Positions 49,141 to 58,689 of a stretch of 64,000 nucleotides of DNA are shown piece by piece. The position numbers and the translations under genes were made by a program. Position 1 is the stretch's first letter. The number at the start of each line of letters is the position of its first letter. The notes under the pieces were generated by a model, which searched no databases, was not told the DNA's origin, and saw only the letters and a list, made by a program, of their open reading frames with translations. The stretch covers positions 186,001 through 250,000 of the forward strand of contig CAWDKH010000011.1 in NCBI GenBank assembly GCA_963802905.1, in the 5' to 3' direction. Source of the stretch: DASQFQ01 sp963802905. Lineage in GTDB: Bacteria; Actinomycetota; Thermoleophilia; Solirubrobacterales; Solirubrobacteraceae.

Positions 49141-50986
49141 CGTGGCGCAGGATGTCGGCGATGTTGTGCGTGATCTGCGCGACCTCGGCGTCCGTGCCCG
49201 CGCGCTGCGCCCACTGCGTGAGCCCGACGCGGATCTCGACGCCCTTGCCGAGCTGTGTCGCGGTCAGCACCGGCAGCGCCTCGCGCGGCAGCTCGCCGTC
49301 GGCCTCGGCTTTGGCGCGCTCGCTCTCACTGATGTCCTGGCCGAGCGCGGTCAGCACCTTCGCGTCGCGTGTCTCCCGGCGCGCGACCGACTCCTCGAGG
49401 CGGCCGAATGCGGGGATGACGCCGTCGGAGCCGGTCAGCAGGCCGAGCCTGGGCTCTTCGGCGAGCGCGGTCAGCGGCAGCGGCGTGCGGCCGTCGTCCT
49501 CGGTGCGCGGGTTCGCCACCGGCTCGAGCCGGGCGCCGAACGGGTCGGTCGGCGTCGGTTGCGTCGGCTGCGTGAGCCGGCGACTGCCGATCCGCACGCC
49601 GCGACGCAGCGACTCGGTCCCGAAGCTCGCGAGCCGCCCGCCGGCGTCGACGTAGCGGCGCAGCCGGCGCGCCAGCGGGCGCGAGACCCAGCGCAGGGAG
49701 CCGGCGAGGATGACGCCCTCGCGGTCGGTCGCGCGCGGGTCGCGTGAGCGCGCGAGCGCGATGTCCGAGGTCAGGTCGTAGCGGATCCGCGCGCGGTCGA
49801 GGAAGACGAGCAGCGGCGCCGTCTCGGCCGCGAACGCCGGCGGGATGCCCTGGGCGCCGTTGATCACGCGCGGCCACTCCACCGGGCCGCCGGTCTCGAG
49901 CGTGTTCGGCAGCCCGTCGCTGTCGTCGTCGACCTTGTCGACGCCCAGCCACGACAGCGTGGGCGTGACGACCAGCAGCTTCGCGCGGTCTTGCGCTTGC
50001 ACGAGGAACGGCACGCTGGCGCGCGAGCGGCCGGAGCGGATCTGGAGCAGGTAGGCGCCGGAGATGCCGCGCGGCGCACGCAGGCTGAGCGTCTTGCCGG
50101 GCGCGCCGCGGCCCTTCTTGATCGGTCGCGAGGCGCCGATCCGGCGGACGGTCCAGCGGTAGGCGCGACGCCGCGAGTCGACGAAGAACTGCACCCGCTC
50201 GCCGGCGCGGACCGGCTCCACCGGCGGCTGCGCGGTGACCTGGCGGATGGTGATGCCGGGCTTGCCGCGGACCTGGCCGGGCACCGGCGGGAGCACGGCG
50301 GGCGCCGTCCCGATATTGCCCGAGCGGTCGCGAACGCGGACGACGACCATGTAGACCCCCGGCGGCGCGGGCGCGCCGGCGATGCGGCCGTCCCAGACAC
50401 CGCGGCGGCTGCCCTTGGTGCCCTTGAAGCGCGCGACCTCCTTGACGGGGTCGACGTCGGTGCGCAGGACGCGGAAGCGCGGCGCGCGGCGGCGCCCGAC
50501 GCCGCGGGCGCGGATCTCGAAGCTGCCGGGAACGGGGCCGGCGATCGGCGGCGCGACCGACAGCACGACCGGGGTGGGGGCCGTGGTGTCGACGACGAAC
50601 GAGCCCGCGACCGTCACGGTGCGGCCGGTGCGCCGCAGGCCGAGCTGCATCCGGTAGAGCCCGTCGGGGGCGCGCGCGCCGGCGTCGGTTTTGCCGTCCC
50701 AGACCACGGTCACGGTGTGGTCGGGGCGGGCGTTGAGGTCAGAGGCGAGGCGCCGCACCCGATCGCCGTCGCGGTTGACGATCGTGGCCGTCAGCTCGTC
50801 GGCCTCCTTGACCTTGAAGGTGATCCGCGCGACGTCGCGGCGGCCGTCACCGTTCGGCGAGAAGAAGCGTTTGACCTTCGTGTACTCCGCCACCGACTCC
50901 GCGCTCTTGAGGCGCTGGGCGACGAAGAAGGCGCCGAACGTCGCCGCCACGAGCAGCGCGAAGACGACCCGAGCGAGCTGGCTCAC
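49109..50986 (-). CDS. Membrane-anchored FlgD-Ig / DMFase-beta-like surface protein
   Basis: A 625-residue exported protein. One N-terminal membrane helix (VVFALLVAATFGAFFVA) precedes FlgD-like Ig modules, with the signature RFFSPNGDGRRDVARITFKV and VVWDGKTDAGARAPDGLY, repeated less exactly near VWDGRIAGAPAPPGVYMVVV. A calcium-binding thrombospondin-3-like motif (DKVDDDSDGLPNTLE) leads into a domain like the N,N-dimethylformamidase beta subunit (LVFLDRARIRYDLTSDIALA, RLRRYVDAGGRLASFG). Probably a cell-surface structural or glycan-related protein. Directly downstream of the LytR_C gene in the envelope operon. Confidence 0.78.
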   Translation of the reverse strand: MSQLARVVFALLVAATFGAFFVAQRLKSAESVAEYTKVKRFFSPNGDGRRDVARITFKVKEADELTATIVNRDGDRVRRLASDLNARPDHTVTVVWDGKTDAGARAPDGLYRMQLGLRRTGRTVTVAGSFVVDTTAPTPVVLSVAPPIAGPVPGSFEIRARGVGRRRAPRFRVLRTDVDPVKEVARFKGTKGSRRGVWDGRIAGAPAPPGVYMVVVRVRDRSGNIGTAPAVLPPVPGQVRGKPGITIRQVTAQPPVEPVRAGERVQFFVDSRRRAYRWTVRRIGASRPIKKGRGAPGKTLSLRAPRGISGAYLLQIRSGRSRASVPFLVQAQDRAKLLVVTPTLSWLGVDKVDDDSDGLPNTLETGGPVEWPRVINGAQGIPPAFAAETAPLLVFLDRARIRYDLTSDIALARSRDPRATDREGVILAGSLRWVSRPLARRLRRYVDAGGRLASFGTESLRRGVRIGSRRLTQPTQPTPTDPFGARLEPVANPRTEDDGRTPLPLTALAEEPRLGLLTGSDGVIPAFGRLEESVARRETRDAKVLTALGQDISESERAKAEADGELPREALPVLTATQLGKGVEIRVGLTQWAQRAGTDAEVAQITHNIADILRHVRPKVQSAGG

Positions 50987-50996
50987 CGAGCGCGAC

Positions 50997-52349
50997 TCAG
51001 GGCGCCTTGTCGCTGCCGACCACAACCGCGATGTCGGCGTTCTCGCCGGCGAGCGCCTGCGTCTCGGCGTCCATCACGCGCAGCTCGGAGATGTTGAGCT
51101 CGCGGCCGATCTCCCGCGCCTGGCGGCGCGCGTCCTTCGCGTAGAAGACGGTCGAGGCCGCGCGCTGCTGGTCGGTGAAGTCGCCGGTGGTGCCGCGCTT
51201 GTAGCCGCTCGACTGGAGCTTGTCGGCGGTGCTGGCGGCGAGCCCATTGATCGTGGTGCCGTTGAACACCGCGACCGTGGTGTCAGCGCGGCTGGTCGAC
51301 GAGGAGGTGTTGCTGTTCCCGCCGCCACCCCCGCCGCCGGCCTCGTCAGTCGGGGCCGCGGTCGGCTGCGCGGTCTCGTTGGGCGGAGGCGTCGCCTCGT
51401 CGCCGCCGAGGAACTGCGTGGCGGCGAGCACGGCGAGCGCGACGAACACGGCGGCGACACCGCCGGCGATCGCGAACGAGCGGCGGCGATGCCCGCCCGC
51501 GGGAGCGGCCGCCGGGGGCGGTCCGGGCCGCCGCGGCGGCATCGTGACCTGCCGGCGGGGCGCGGCCGAGGGCGTGGTCTGGCGGAGCGGAGCGGCGGAC
51601 GGGCGCGGCACCGGCTGCGAGCCGGGCATCTCGGCGGGCGGGGCGGCCGCGGCAGGCACGGGAGCGGGGGTCGGCTCGCCCGGCGGCTTGGGCACGGCGC
51701 CGGCCACGCCCGCGGCCGTGCTCGGGCGCGGGATCGCCGGGGGCTGGGCGCCGGCGGGCGGCGCGCCGTTGGTGGCGGGCGCGGCCGCCGCGGGCTCCTC
51801 GTCCTCCGCCTCGTCCTCGTCCGCCTCTTCGTCCTCGCCCTCGCCGCGCGGCTCCTCCTCGTCGGCGTCGGGCTCGTCGGGCGTCTCTTCCTCCTCGTCT
51901 GCCTCTTCCTTCGCGGGGGGCTCGATCGCGAGGACGGGCTTCTTGCCGTCCTCGGTCACCGGCCCGTGGACGATCGGCTCCTCCTCTTCCTCCTCGTCGT
52001 CCGGGCGCTCGGCCACCGCGGTCGCGGTACCGGCGACGGGCACCGCCGGGCTGACGGTGCCGGAGCGGCCACCTGCGGCGGTGGCGGCTGCGACCGGCTG
52101 CGCAACGGCGGCGGGCTGCTGCACCGGCGGCTGGCGCCGGGCGGCCTCAGCCTGGGCGATGGCGCGCTCCTCGACCTCGCGCGCACGCTCAGGTGCGCGG
52201 CCGGCCCATTCACGGAGTCGCTTGACCTCCCTCGCTTGGGCGAAGTACAGCATTGAGAGAACAGCCAGGCCGAAGAACGCTGCGATGCCGACGTACGCGC
52301 CGTACTTCTCGACTTGGTCCTCTATCGAGAACGCGAGCAGGAGAGCCAT
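50997..52349 (-). CDS. LytR_C-domain protein with acidic linker
   Basis: A 450-residue membrane protein. An N-terminal helix (GIAAFFGLAVLSMLYFA), a long Glu/Asp- and Pro/Ala-rich low-complexity region (residues ~115-285), a second membrane helix (FAIAGGVAAVFVALAVLAA), and a C-terminal LytR_C domain (TVAVFNGTTINGLAASTADK, ELRVMDAETQALAGENADIA). LytR_C domains accompany LytR-CpsA-Psr enzymes that attach glycopolymers to peptidoglycan. The topology places the acidic region inside the cell and LytR_C outside. Upstream neighbours are surface-sugar biosynthesis genes. Confidence 0.83.
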   Translation of the reverse strand: MALLLAFSIEDQVEKYGAYVGIAAFFGLAVLSMLYFAQAREVKRLREWAGRAPERAREVEERAIAQAEAARRQPPVQQPAAVAQPVAAATAAGGRSGTVSPAVPVAGTATAVAERPDDEEEEEEPIVHGPVTEDGKKPVLAIEPPAKEEADEEEETPDEPDADEEEPRGEGEDEEADEDEAEDEEPAAAAPATNGAPPAGAQPPAIPRPSTAAGVAGAVPKPPGEPTPAPVPAAAAPPAEMPGSQPVPRPSAAPLRQTTPSAAPRRQVTMPPRRPGPPPAAAPAGGHRRRSFAIAGGVAAVFVALAVLAATQFLGGDEATPPPNETAQPTAAPTDEAGGGGGGGNSNTSSSTSRADTTVAVFNGTTINGLAASTADKLQSSGYKRGTTGDFTDQQRAASTVFYAKDARRQAREIGRELNISELRVMDAETQALAGENADIAVVVGSDKAP

Positions 52350-52367
52350 AAACAGACGGCGCCCAGT

Positions 52368-54335
52368 CTAGGCGGTGGCCCCGTCGGCAGACTCGGGAGC
52401 CGGCGAGGAGGTCACGACGACGGCTTCCTCGGGCTCCAGCCGGAGGCTCGCGAGCTGCGCCACGACCGCCGCCAGCCCGGCCGGATCGCCCTCGAGCGTG
52501 AGCAAGCCGATGCGGTCGAAGGTCTCCTCCACCCACGCGGGGTCGATCCGCGGCCGGTCGGCGCGCAGGATCCGCTGCGCGGGCGTGGGCTGGGGATGCT
52601 CGTAGGGGTTGAAGAGCTCCTCGTTGAGCTTCTCGCCCTGGCGCGGGCCGACGATCTCGATCGCGATGTCGCGGCCGGGGCGCAGCCCCGACAGCCGGAT
52701 CATGTCCTTGGCGAGCTCGAGGATCGAGACCGGCTCGCCCATCTCGAGCACGAACACCTCGCCGCCGCGGCTGAGCGACCCCGCGCGGATCACGAGCTGG
52801 ACCGCCTCCGGGATCGTCATGAAGTAGCGCGTCATCGACGGGTCGGTGACGGTGACCGGCCCGCCGGCCGCGATCTGGCGCCGGAAGATCGGGACCACCG
52901 AGCCGGACGAGCCGAGCACGTTGCCGAAACGGACGCTCGAGAAGCGCGTCTCGGGATATCGCGAGTCGGCCGCCTCGACCGCCCACTCGGCGAGCGCCTT
53001 CGAGGCGCCCATCACGGTGGCGGGCTCGACCGCCTTGTCGGTCGAGACGAGCACGAACGTGCGGACGGCCGCGTCGCCGGCGACGCGGCACATCACGCGC
53101 GTCGCGAGCGCGTTGTTGCGGACCGCCTCGACCGGGTTGCTCTCCATCAGCCCGACGTGCTTGTAGGCGGCGGCGTGGAAGACGACGGTCGGCTGGTGCT
53201 CCGCGAACACCTCGCGCATCCGCTCCTCTTCCTTGCAGTCGGCGAGCACCGAGACCGTGTTGAGCGCGTGCCGATCCTCGATCAGCTCGCGCTCGATCTC
53301 GAACAGGTTGTCCTCGGCGTGGTCGAGCAGGACCAGCCGCTGCGGGCGCACGCGCGCGATCTGGCGGCACAGCTCGGCGCCGATCGAGCCGCCCGCGCCC
53401 GTGACGAGCACGACCCGGCCGGTCAGGTACTCGCCGACGCGCTCGACCTCCATCCGCACCGGCTCGCGGCCCAGGATGTCCTCGACCTTGACCTCGCGCA
53501 CCTGGCGCATCAGGCGCCCGCCGGTCTGCAGCAGCTCGAACACGGTCGGCATCGTCCGCACCGGCACGCCGCGCTCGCGGCAGGCGGCGACCACACGCGC
53601 GCGCATGGTGCCGGGCGCCGACGGGATCGCGATCAGGACCTCCTGCGGCTCGACGTCGTCGAGCACGCGGCCGAGCTCGTTCGTCCCGCCGAGCACCTCG
53701 AGCCCGCGGTCGATGCGGGCGCCCTGCTTGCGCGGGTCGTCGTCGATGAAGCCGACCGGGCGATAGCCGAGCTCGGGGTTGCGCATGATCTCGCGCAGCA
53801 ACAGCCGCCCGCCGTCGCCGGCGCCGACGATCAGCACCCGGCGCGCGTTCTTGTTCATGCGCGAGCCGCGCAGCGGCCGCTCGTAGATCGCGTGCACGAT
53901 GAAGCGCACGCCACCGAGGAACACGAGCATCAGCAGCCCGTAGAGCGCGAGCACCCCGGTCGGCGCGTTGACCGACACGAACCCGCGCGGGGGCGCGAAC
54001 AGCAGCTTCGGCTGCACGACCGCGATGTAGGCGACGAGCGCGAGCACCGCGGCGAGGCAGGCCTGCGCGATCCGCAGGTACTCCGACTGCGACGCGTAAC
54101 GCATCCAGTGCCGGTAGAGCCCGAACAGCGTGAAGATCGCGACGTTGCCGATGACGACGAAGCCGAGTGTCCGCACGAACAGGTCGTGGTAGAGCGCGGG
54201 CACGCCACCGGCCCCGTCGAAACGCAGGCGATAGGCCAGGTAGTAGGCCAGCGCGACCAGCCCCGCGTCCAGCGCGACCTGCGACAGAGAGTGGCGATGG
54301 ACGGGAAAGGCCGCGGAGCTGAACCTGCGGCGCAT
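52368..54335 (-). CDS. Membrane UDP-sugar 4,6-dehydratase (PglF/WbpM/CapD family)
   Basis: A 655-residue polytopic enzyme that converts UDP-GlcNAc to a 4-keto-6-deoxy sugar. Four N-terminal membrane helices, a first nucleotide-binding domain (RRVLIVGAGDGGRLLLRE) and a C-terminal dehydratase SDR domain (VVLVTGAGGSIGAELCRQI, HAAAYKHVGLMESNP, LVSTDKAVEPATVMGASKAL). The catalytic triad is the SMK form (Met in place of Tyr), as in WbpM. It abuts the aminotransferase stop with no gap, and together the two would make a 4-amino-4,6-dideoxy sugar. Confidence 0.94.
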   Translation of the reverse strand: MRRRFSSAAFPVHRHSLSQVALDAGLVALAYYLAYRLRFDGAGGVPALYHDLFVRTLGFVVIGNVAIFTLFGLYRHWMRYASQSEYLRIAQACLAAVLALVAYIAVVQPKLLFAPPRGFVSVNAPTGVLALYGLLMLVFLGGVRFIVHAIYERPLRGSRMNKNARRVLIVGAGDGGRLLLREIMRNPELGYRPVGFIDDDPRKQGARIDRGLEVLGGTNELGRVLDDVEPQEVLIAIPSAPGTMRARVVAACRERGVPVRTMPTVFELLQTGGRLMRQVREVKVEDILGREPVRMEVERVGEYLTGRVVLVTGAGGSIGAELCRQIARVRPQRLVLLDHAEDNLFEIERELIEDRHALNTVSVLADCKEEERMREVFAEHQPTVVFHAAAYKHVGLMESNPVEAVRNNALATRVMCRVAGDAAVRTFVLVSTDKAVEPATVMGASKALAEWAVEAADSRYPETRFSSVRFGNVLGSSGSVVPIFRRQIAAGGPVTVTDPSMTRYFMTIPEAVQLVIRAGSLSRGGEVFVLEMGEPVSILELAKDMIRLSGLRPGRDIAIEIVGPRQGEKLNEELFNPYEHPQPTPAQRILRADRPRIDPAWVEETFDRIGLLTLEGDPAGLAAVVAQLASLRLEPEEAVVVTSSPAPESADGATA

Positions 54336-55436
54336 CTAGCGCATTCTATTCGCGGCCACGGCGCGCGCGGCCTCCACGACCTCCGCAGCCTGCTCGCGGC
54401 TGAGCACCGGGCTCATGGGGATCGCGAGGTGCGTCCGCGCGACTTCGTCGGTGGCCGGGAGGTCGGCCCCGTCGGCGTACGGGCGCATGGCTGGTTGGCG
54501 GTGGGTCGGCACGCGGTAGTAGGCCTTGTGCCCGATCCCCGCGTCCTTCAACGCCGCAGCCAGCTCGTCGGGCTCCGGGTGGCGGACGACGTAGAGGTGC
54601 CACGCGGGCCTCGTGCCGGGGAACGGCGTCGGCAGTGTCACGAGCTCGCCGAGCCCCGCCTCCTCGTAGGCGGCGGCGCCGGCGCGGCGACCGTCGCACC
54701 ACAGGTCGAGGTGCGGGAGCGTGATCCGCAGGAGGGCGGCCTGCAGCTCGTCGAGCCGCGAGTTGTGCCCGATCAGCTCGAACGTCTCTTTGTCGCGCGA
54801 GCCGTGGAAGCGCAGCATCCGCACGTTCTCGGCGAGCGTCTCGTCGTTGGTGACGACGGCGCCGCCGTCGCCGAACGCACCGAGGTTCTTGGACGGGAAG
54901 AACGAGAACGTCGAGATCGTCCCGAGCGCGCCCGCGCGGCGGCCGTCGGCAGCGGAGGCGCCGGCGGCCTGGGCGGCGTCCTCGAGCACCGGGACGCCGA
55001 GTGCCTCGATCTCCGCGACCGGCGCGACGTTGCCGAACAGGTGCACGACGATCACGGCCTTGGTGCGCGGGGTGAGCGCGGCGCGCACGGTCTCGGGCGT
55101 CACGCAGAACGTCTCCGGATCGACGTCGCAGAACACCGGGCGGGCGCCCGTCGGCGGGATCGCCTCGGCCGAGGCGTAGAAGGTGAACGAGGGCACGACG
55201 ACCTCGTCGCCGGGCCCGACGCCCATCGCGCGCAGGGCCAGCGTCAGCGCGTCGGTGCCGTTGGCGACCCCGATCGAATGGGCGGCGCCAAGGTAGTCGG
55301 CGAACTCGGCCTCGAACGCGCTGACCTCCGGACCGAGGATGTAGCGGCCGGCGTCCAGCACCTCGAGCGCCTTCGCATGCAGGCGGTCGCGCAGAGGAGC
55401 CAGAGGCGTAGAGGTGTCGAAGAGGGGGACTGACAT
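54336..55436 (-). CDS. DegT/DnrJ/EryC1/StrS sugar aminotransferase
   Basis: A 366-residue PLP enzyme that aminates a keto-sugar. It has GVANGTDALTLALRAMG (cofactor phosphate site), DAAQAAGA, the internal aldimine Lys in FFPSKNLGAFGDGG, RFHGSRDKETFELIGHNSRL and the C-terminal AYYRVPTHRQPAM. This is the type that works on 3- or 4-keto products of the neighbouring 4,6-dehydratase. First gene of the envelope operon dehydratase-LytR_C-FlgD-like. TACGCT lies 11 bases upstream of the ATG, divergent from the STAS gene. Confidence 0.92.
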   Translation of the reverse strand: MSVPLFDTSTPLAPLRDRLHAKALEVLDAGRYILGPEVSAFEAEFADYLGAAHSIGVANGTDALTLALRAMGVGPGDEVVVPSFTFYASAEAIPPTGARPVFCDVDPETFCVTPETVRAALTPRTKAVIVVHLFGNVAPVAEIEALGVPVLEDAAQAAGASAADGRRAGALGTISTFSFFPSKNLGAFGDGGAVVTNDETLAENVRMLRFHGSRDKETFELIGHNSRLDELQAALLRITLPHLDLWCDGRRAGAAAYEEAGLGELVTLPTPFPGTRPAWHLYVVRHPEPDELAAALKDAGIGHKAYYRVPTHRQPAMRPYADGADLPATDEVARTHLAIPMSPVLSREQAAEVVEAARAVAANRMR

Positions 55437-55505
55437 TGCAGGCGAACAGCGTATTGGCCGATACTGTGGTCGTTGAAGGACCTGGACAGAGGGTAAAAAG
55501 CCAAC

Positions 55506-55973
55506 GTGTTCACCTCGCAATCGCTCCGCTCAGTGGTTCGCCCCGGTGATCTCGCCGTCCGGGAGCAGCGGCTCGACGACGTGGTTCACCAGATGGACCT
55601 CAAGGGCTCGCTCGACGACGCCAACGCGCCGGAGCTCGAGCGCCGCATCGACGCCGCACTCGCCGGCGGAGTGCGCTGGCTGATCGTCGACCTCGCCGAG
55701 GCCGCCCCGGTCGGCGACGCCGCCCTGGCCGCGCTCTCGAGCGCGGTGCGCGAGCTGCGCTCCCGCCGCGGCGAGCTGATCCTGGCCGGCGCCGCGCCCG
55801 ACGTCGGGTCGCGCATCAACACCTACGAGGTGGCCCACCGGCCCGCGCTGGCGGCCAACGTCGACCAGGCGATCATGATCCTCAAGATGCTGCGACCGAA
55901 GACCGCCGTGTCGCGGCCCAAGCAGCGCATCACCTCGCTGACGCTGCCGCGCATCGAGCCCCGTAGCTCCTAG
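55506..55973 (+). CDS. STAS-domain protein lacking the usual serine
   Basis: A 155-residue protein from a GTG start with one STAS (anti-anti-sigma) domain: HQMDLKGSLDDANAPELERR and WLIVDLAEAAPVGDAALAAL. In SpoIIAA-type proteins the phosphorylated Ser sits in a D-S/T-S/A-G motif at this position; here it reads VGDAAL, so phosphorylation control is unlikely. A basic C-terminal tail (RPKQRITSLTLPRIEPR) follows. No anti-sigma kinase gene is nearby. Divergent from the envelope operon. Confidence 0.8.
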   Translation: MFTSQSLRSVVRPGDLAVREQRLDDVVHQMDLKGSLDDANAPELERRIDAALAGGVRWLIVDLAEAAPVGDAALAALSSAVRELRSRRGELILAGAAPDVGSRINTYEVAHRPALAANVDQAIMILKMLRPKTAVSRPKQRITSLTLPRIEPRSS

Positions 55974-56011
55974 AGGCGCTCTCATCCGCGACCGCTAGCC
56001 TGGGCTGCCGC

Positions 56012-56680
56012 GTGCCCCTGGTTGTCGCCTCCCTGACCGACCCGATCGTGCAGTTCGCCGTCGACGTGATCGACAAGCTCGGGCTGCCCGGAATCTTCGT
56101 CCTGATGGTGGCCGAGAGCGCGTGCATCCCGATCCCGTCGGAGGCCACGTTCCTGTTCGCGGGCTTCAACGTAAGCGAGGGCGAGTACTCGATGTTCGCC
56201 GTCGTCGCGGTGGGGACGGCAGCCAACGTCGTCGGCTCCTGGATCGCCTACGCGGTCGGCTACTACGGCCGCGTCGACATCCTCGAGAAGCACGGCAAGA
56301 AGCTGCACATCAAGAAGTCGCACCTCGAGTGGGCCGACCGCTGGTTCGAGAAGTACGGCTCGTGGACGGTCTTCCTGGCCCGCATGCTGCCGATCATCCG
56401 CACGTTCATCTCGCTCCCCGCGGGCGTGGCGCGGATGCCGTTCTGGCGCTTCACGCTGCTGACCACGCTCGGCTGCATCCCGTGGATCTTCATGCTCACG
56501 TTCATCGGCAAGCAGGTCGGGGACGAGTGGGAGAGCTGGAAGGACTCGCTGCACTACGTCGACTACGCGGTCGCCGCGATGATCGTGCTCGGCCTCGGCT
56601 ACCTGGTGTTCCGCAACCGCCGCGGCGGGGGCGAGAAGCCCGAGGCGGCCGGAGAACCGGCCGCCGATGCGCCGCGCTGA
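56012..56680 (+). CDS. DedA-family membrane protein
   Basis: A 222-residue DedA/SNARE-associated membrane protein: MVAESACIPIPSEATFLFAG (conserved acidic/Pro loop), EKHGKKLHIKKSHLEWADRW, FLARMLPIIRTFISLPAGVA (signature R-x-x-P region) and a last helix VAAMIVLGLGYLVF, then a charged tail. Some DedA proteins return undecaprenyl phosphate across the membrane, and this gene overlaps an undecaprenyl-diphosphatase gene, which fits that role. GTG start; TAGCCT 10 bases upstream. Confidence 0.88.
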   Translation: MPLVVASLTDPIVQFAVDVIDKLGLPGIFVLMVAESACIPIPSEATFLFAGFNVSEGEYSMFAVVAVGTAANVVGSWIAYAVGYYGRVDILEKHGKKLHIKKSHLEWADRWFEKYGSWTVFLARMLPIIRTFISLPAGVARMPFWRFTLLTTLGCIPWIFMLTFIGKQVGDEWESWKDSLHYVDYAVAAMIVLGLGYLVFRNRRGGGEKPEAAGEPAADAPR

Positions 56681-57433
56681 AGTCGTCGCGCTCGGGCTGA
56701 TCCAGGGCCCGGCCGAGCTGCTCCCCATCTCGTCCTCGGGCCACGTCGCGGCGCTGCCGGTGCTGCTGGGCTGGGAGCACGCGTCGCTCGAGGGCGCGCG
56801 GCGCAAGGAGGTCGAGGTCGCGCTGCACGCCGGGGGCGCGGTCGGCCTGCTGATCGGGCTGCGGCGGGAGCTGATGGCGCTGCCGCTCGACGTCGCGGTG
56901 CTGTCGATGGTGCCGACCGTCGCGCTGGCGTTCGCGGCCGAGCACTGGATCGAGGAGCGGCTGGGCGGGCCGGCGTCGCTGGCCGGCGGCCTGGTGGCCG
57001 GGTCGGTGGCGCTGGTGCTCGCCGACCGGCGGCCGGGGCAGCGGCTGGAGGAGGACGCGGGGCCGCGCGACGGCGTGCTGCTCGGGCTCGCCCAGGCGTG
57101 TGCGCTGGTGCCCGGCGTCTCGCGCGCGGGCGCGACCCTGGCGGCGGCGCGGGCGCTCGGCTTCGCGCGCCCCGACGCGGTGCGGCTCTCGCGCGGGATC
57201 GGTGTGCCGGTGATCGCAGGCGCCGCCGTGCTCAAGGGCGTGCGGCTGCTGCAGCGGCGGCCGGGGAAGAGCGAGCTCGCCACGCTGGGCGCGGGAGCGC
57301 TGAGCGCCGCGGCGGCAACGCTCGCCGCGATGCCGCTCGCGCGCGTGCTGGAGCGCGACCGGCCGCTGGCGCCGTGGGCGGCCTACCGCTGCGCGCTCGC
57401 GGGCGTCCTGCTCGTGCGCGAGAATCGCGAGCG

Positions 57434-57437
<4 letters not shown>
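56667..57437 (+). CDS. uppP: Undecaprenyl-diphosphatase
   Basis: A 256-residue BacA/UppP-type enzyme that removes a phosphate from undecaprenyl diphosphate to recycle the lipid carrier. Signatures: GLIQGPAELLPISSSGHVAA (E-x-x-P-I-S-S-S-G-H) near residue 10 and LVPGVSRAGATLAAARALG (PGxSRxG) near residue 150. About seven membrane segments. It starts inside the DedA gene and overlaps the purM start. It would serve both peptidoglycan and the surface glycan genes located just upstream. Confidence 0.92.
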
Positions 57438-58479
<1,042 letters not shown>

Positions 58480-58483
<4 letters not shown>

Positions 58484-58689
58484 TCGTCGACCTCGGTCGC
58501 GCCCTCGCCGGTCGCGCCGTCGTCCTCGGGCTCCTCACCCGTCCCGGCCCCGGGCACGCCGCCGTCCTGCTTCTGCTGCGCCCAGTCGTCCTTCGCCTTC
58601 TCGATCTCCTCGGCGAGCGCGTCGGACTGCGCCTCCATGTCGGCGAGCTCGAACTCCGCCTCGGCCGCCTTCTCCTCGTGGCCCTCCAT
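58480..58689 (-). CDS. Small acidic protein (69 aa)
   Basis: A 69-residue acidic protein: a probable helix/coiled coil (EKAAEAEFELADMEAQSDAL, AEEIEKAKDDWAQQKQD) followed by a Gly/Glu/Asp tail. Its ATG shares its last base with the stop region of the BrkB-family gene upstream, suggesting co-translation, and its stop overlaps the end of purM on the other strand. No family assigned. Confidence 0.6.
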
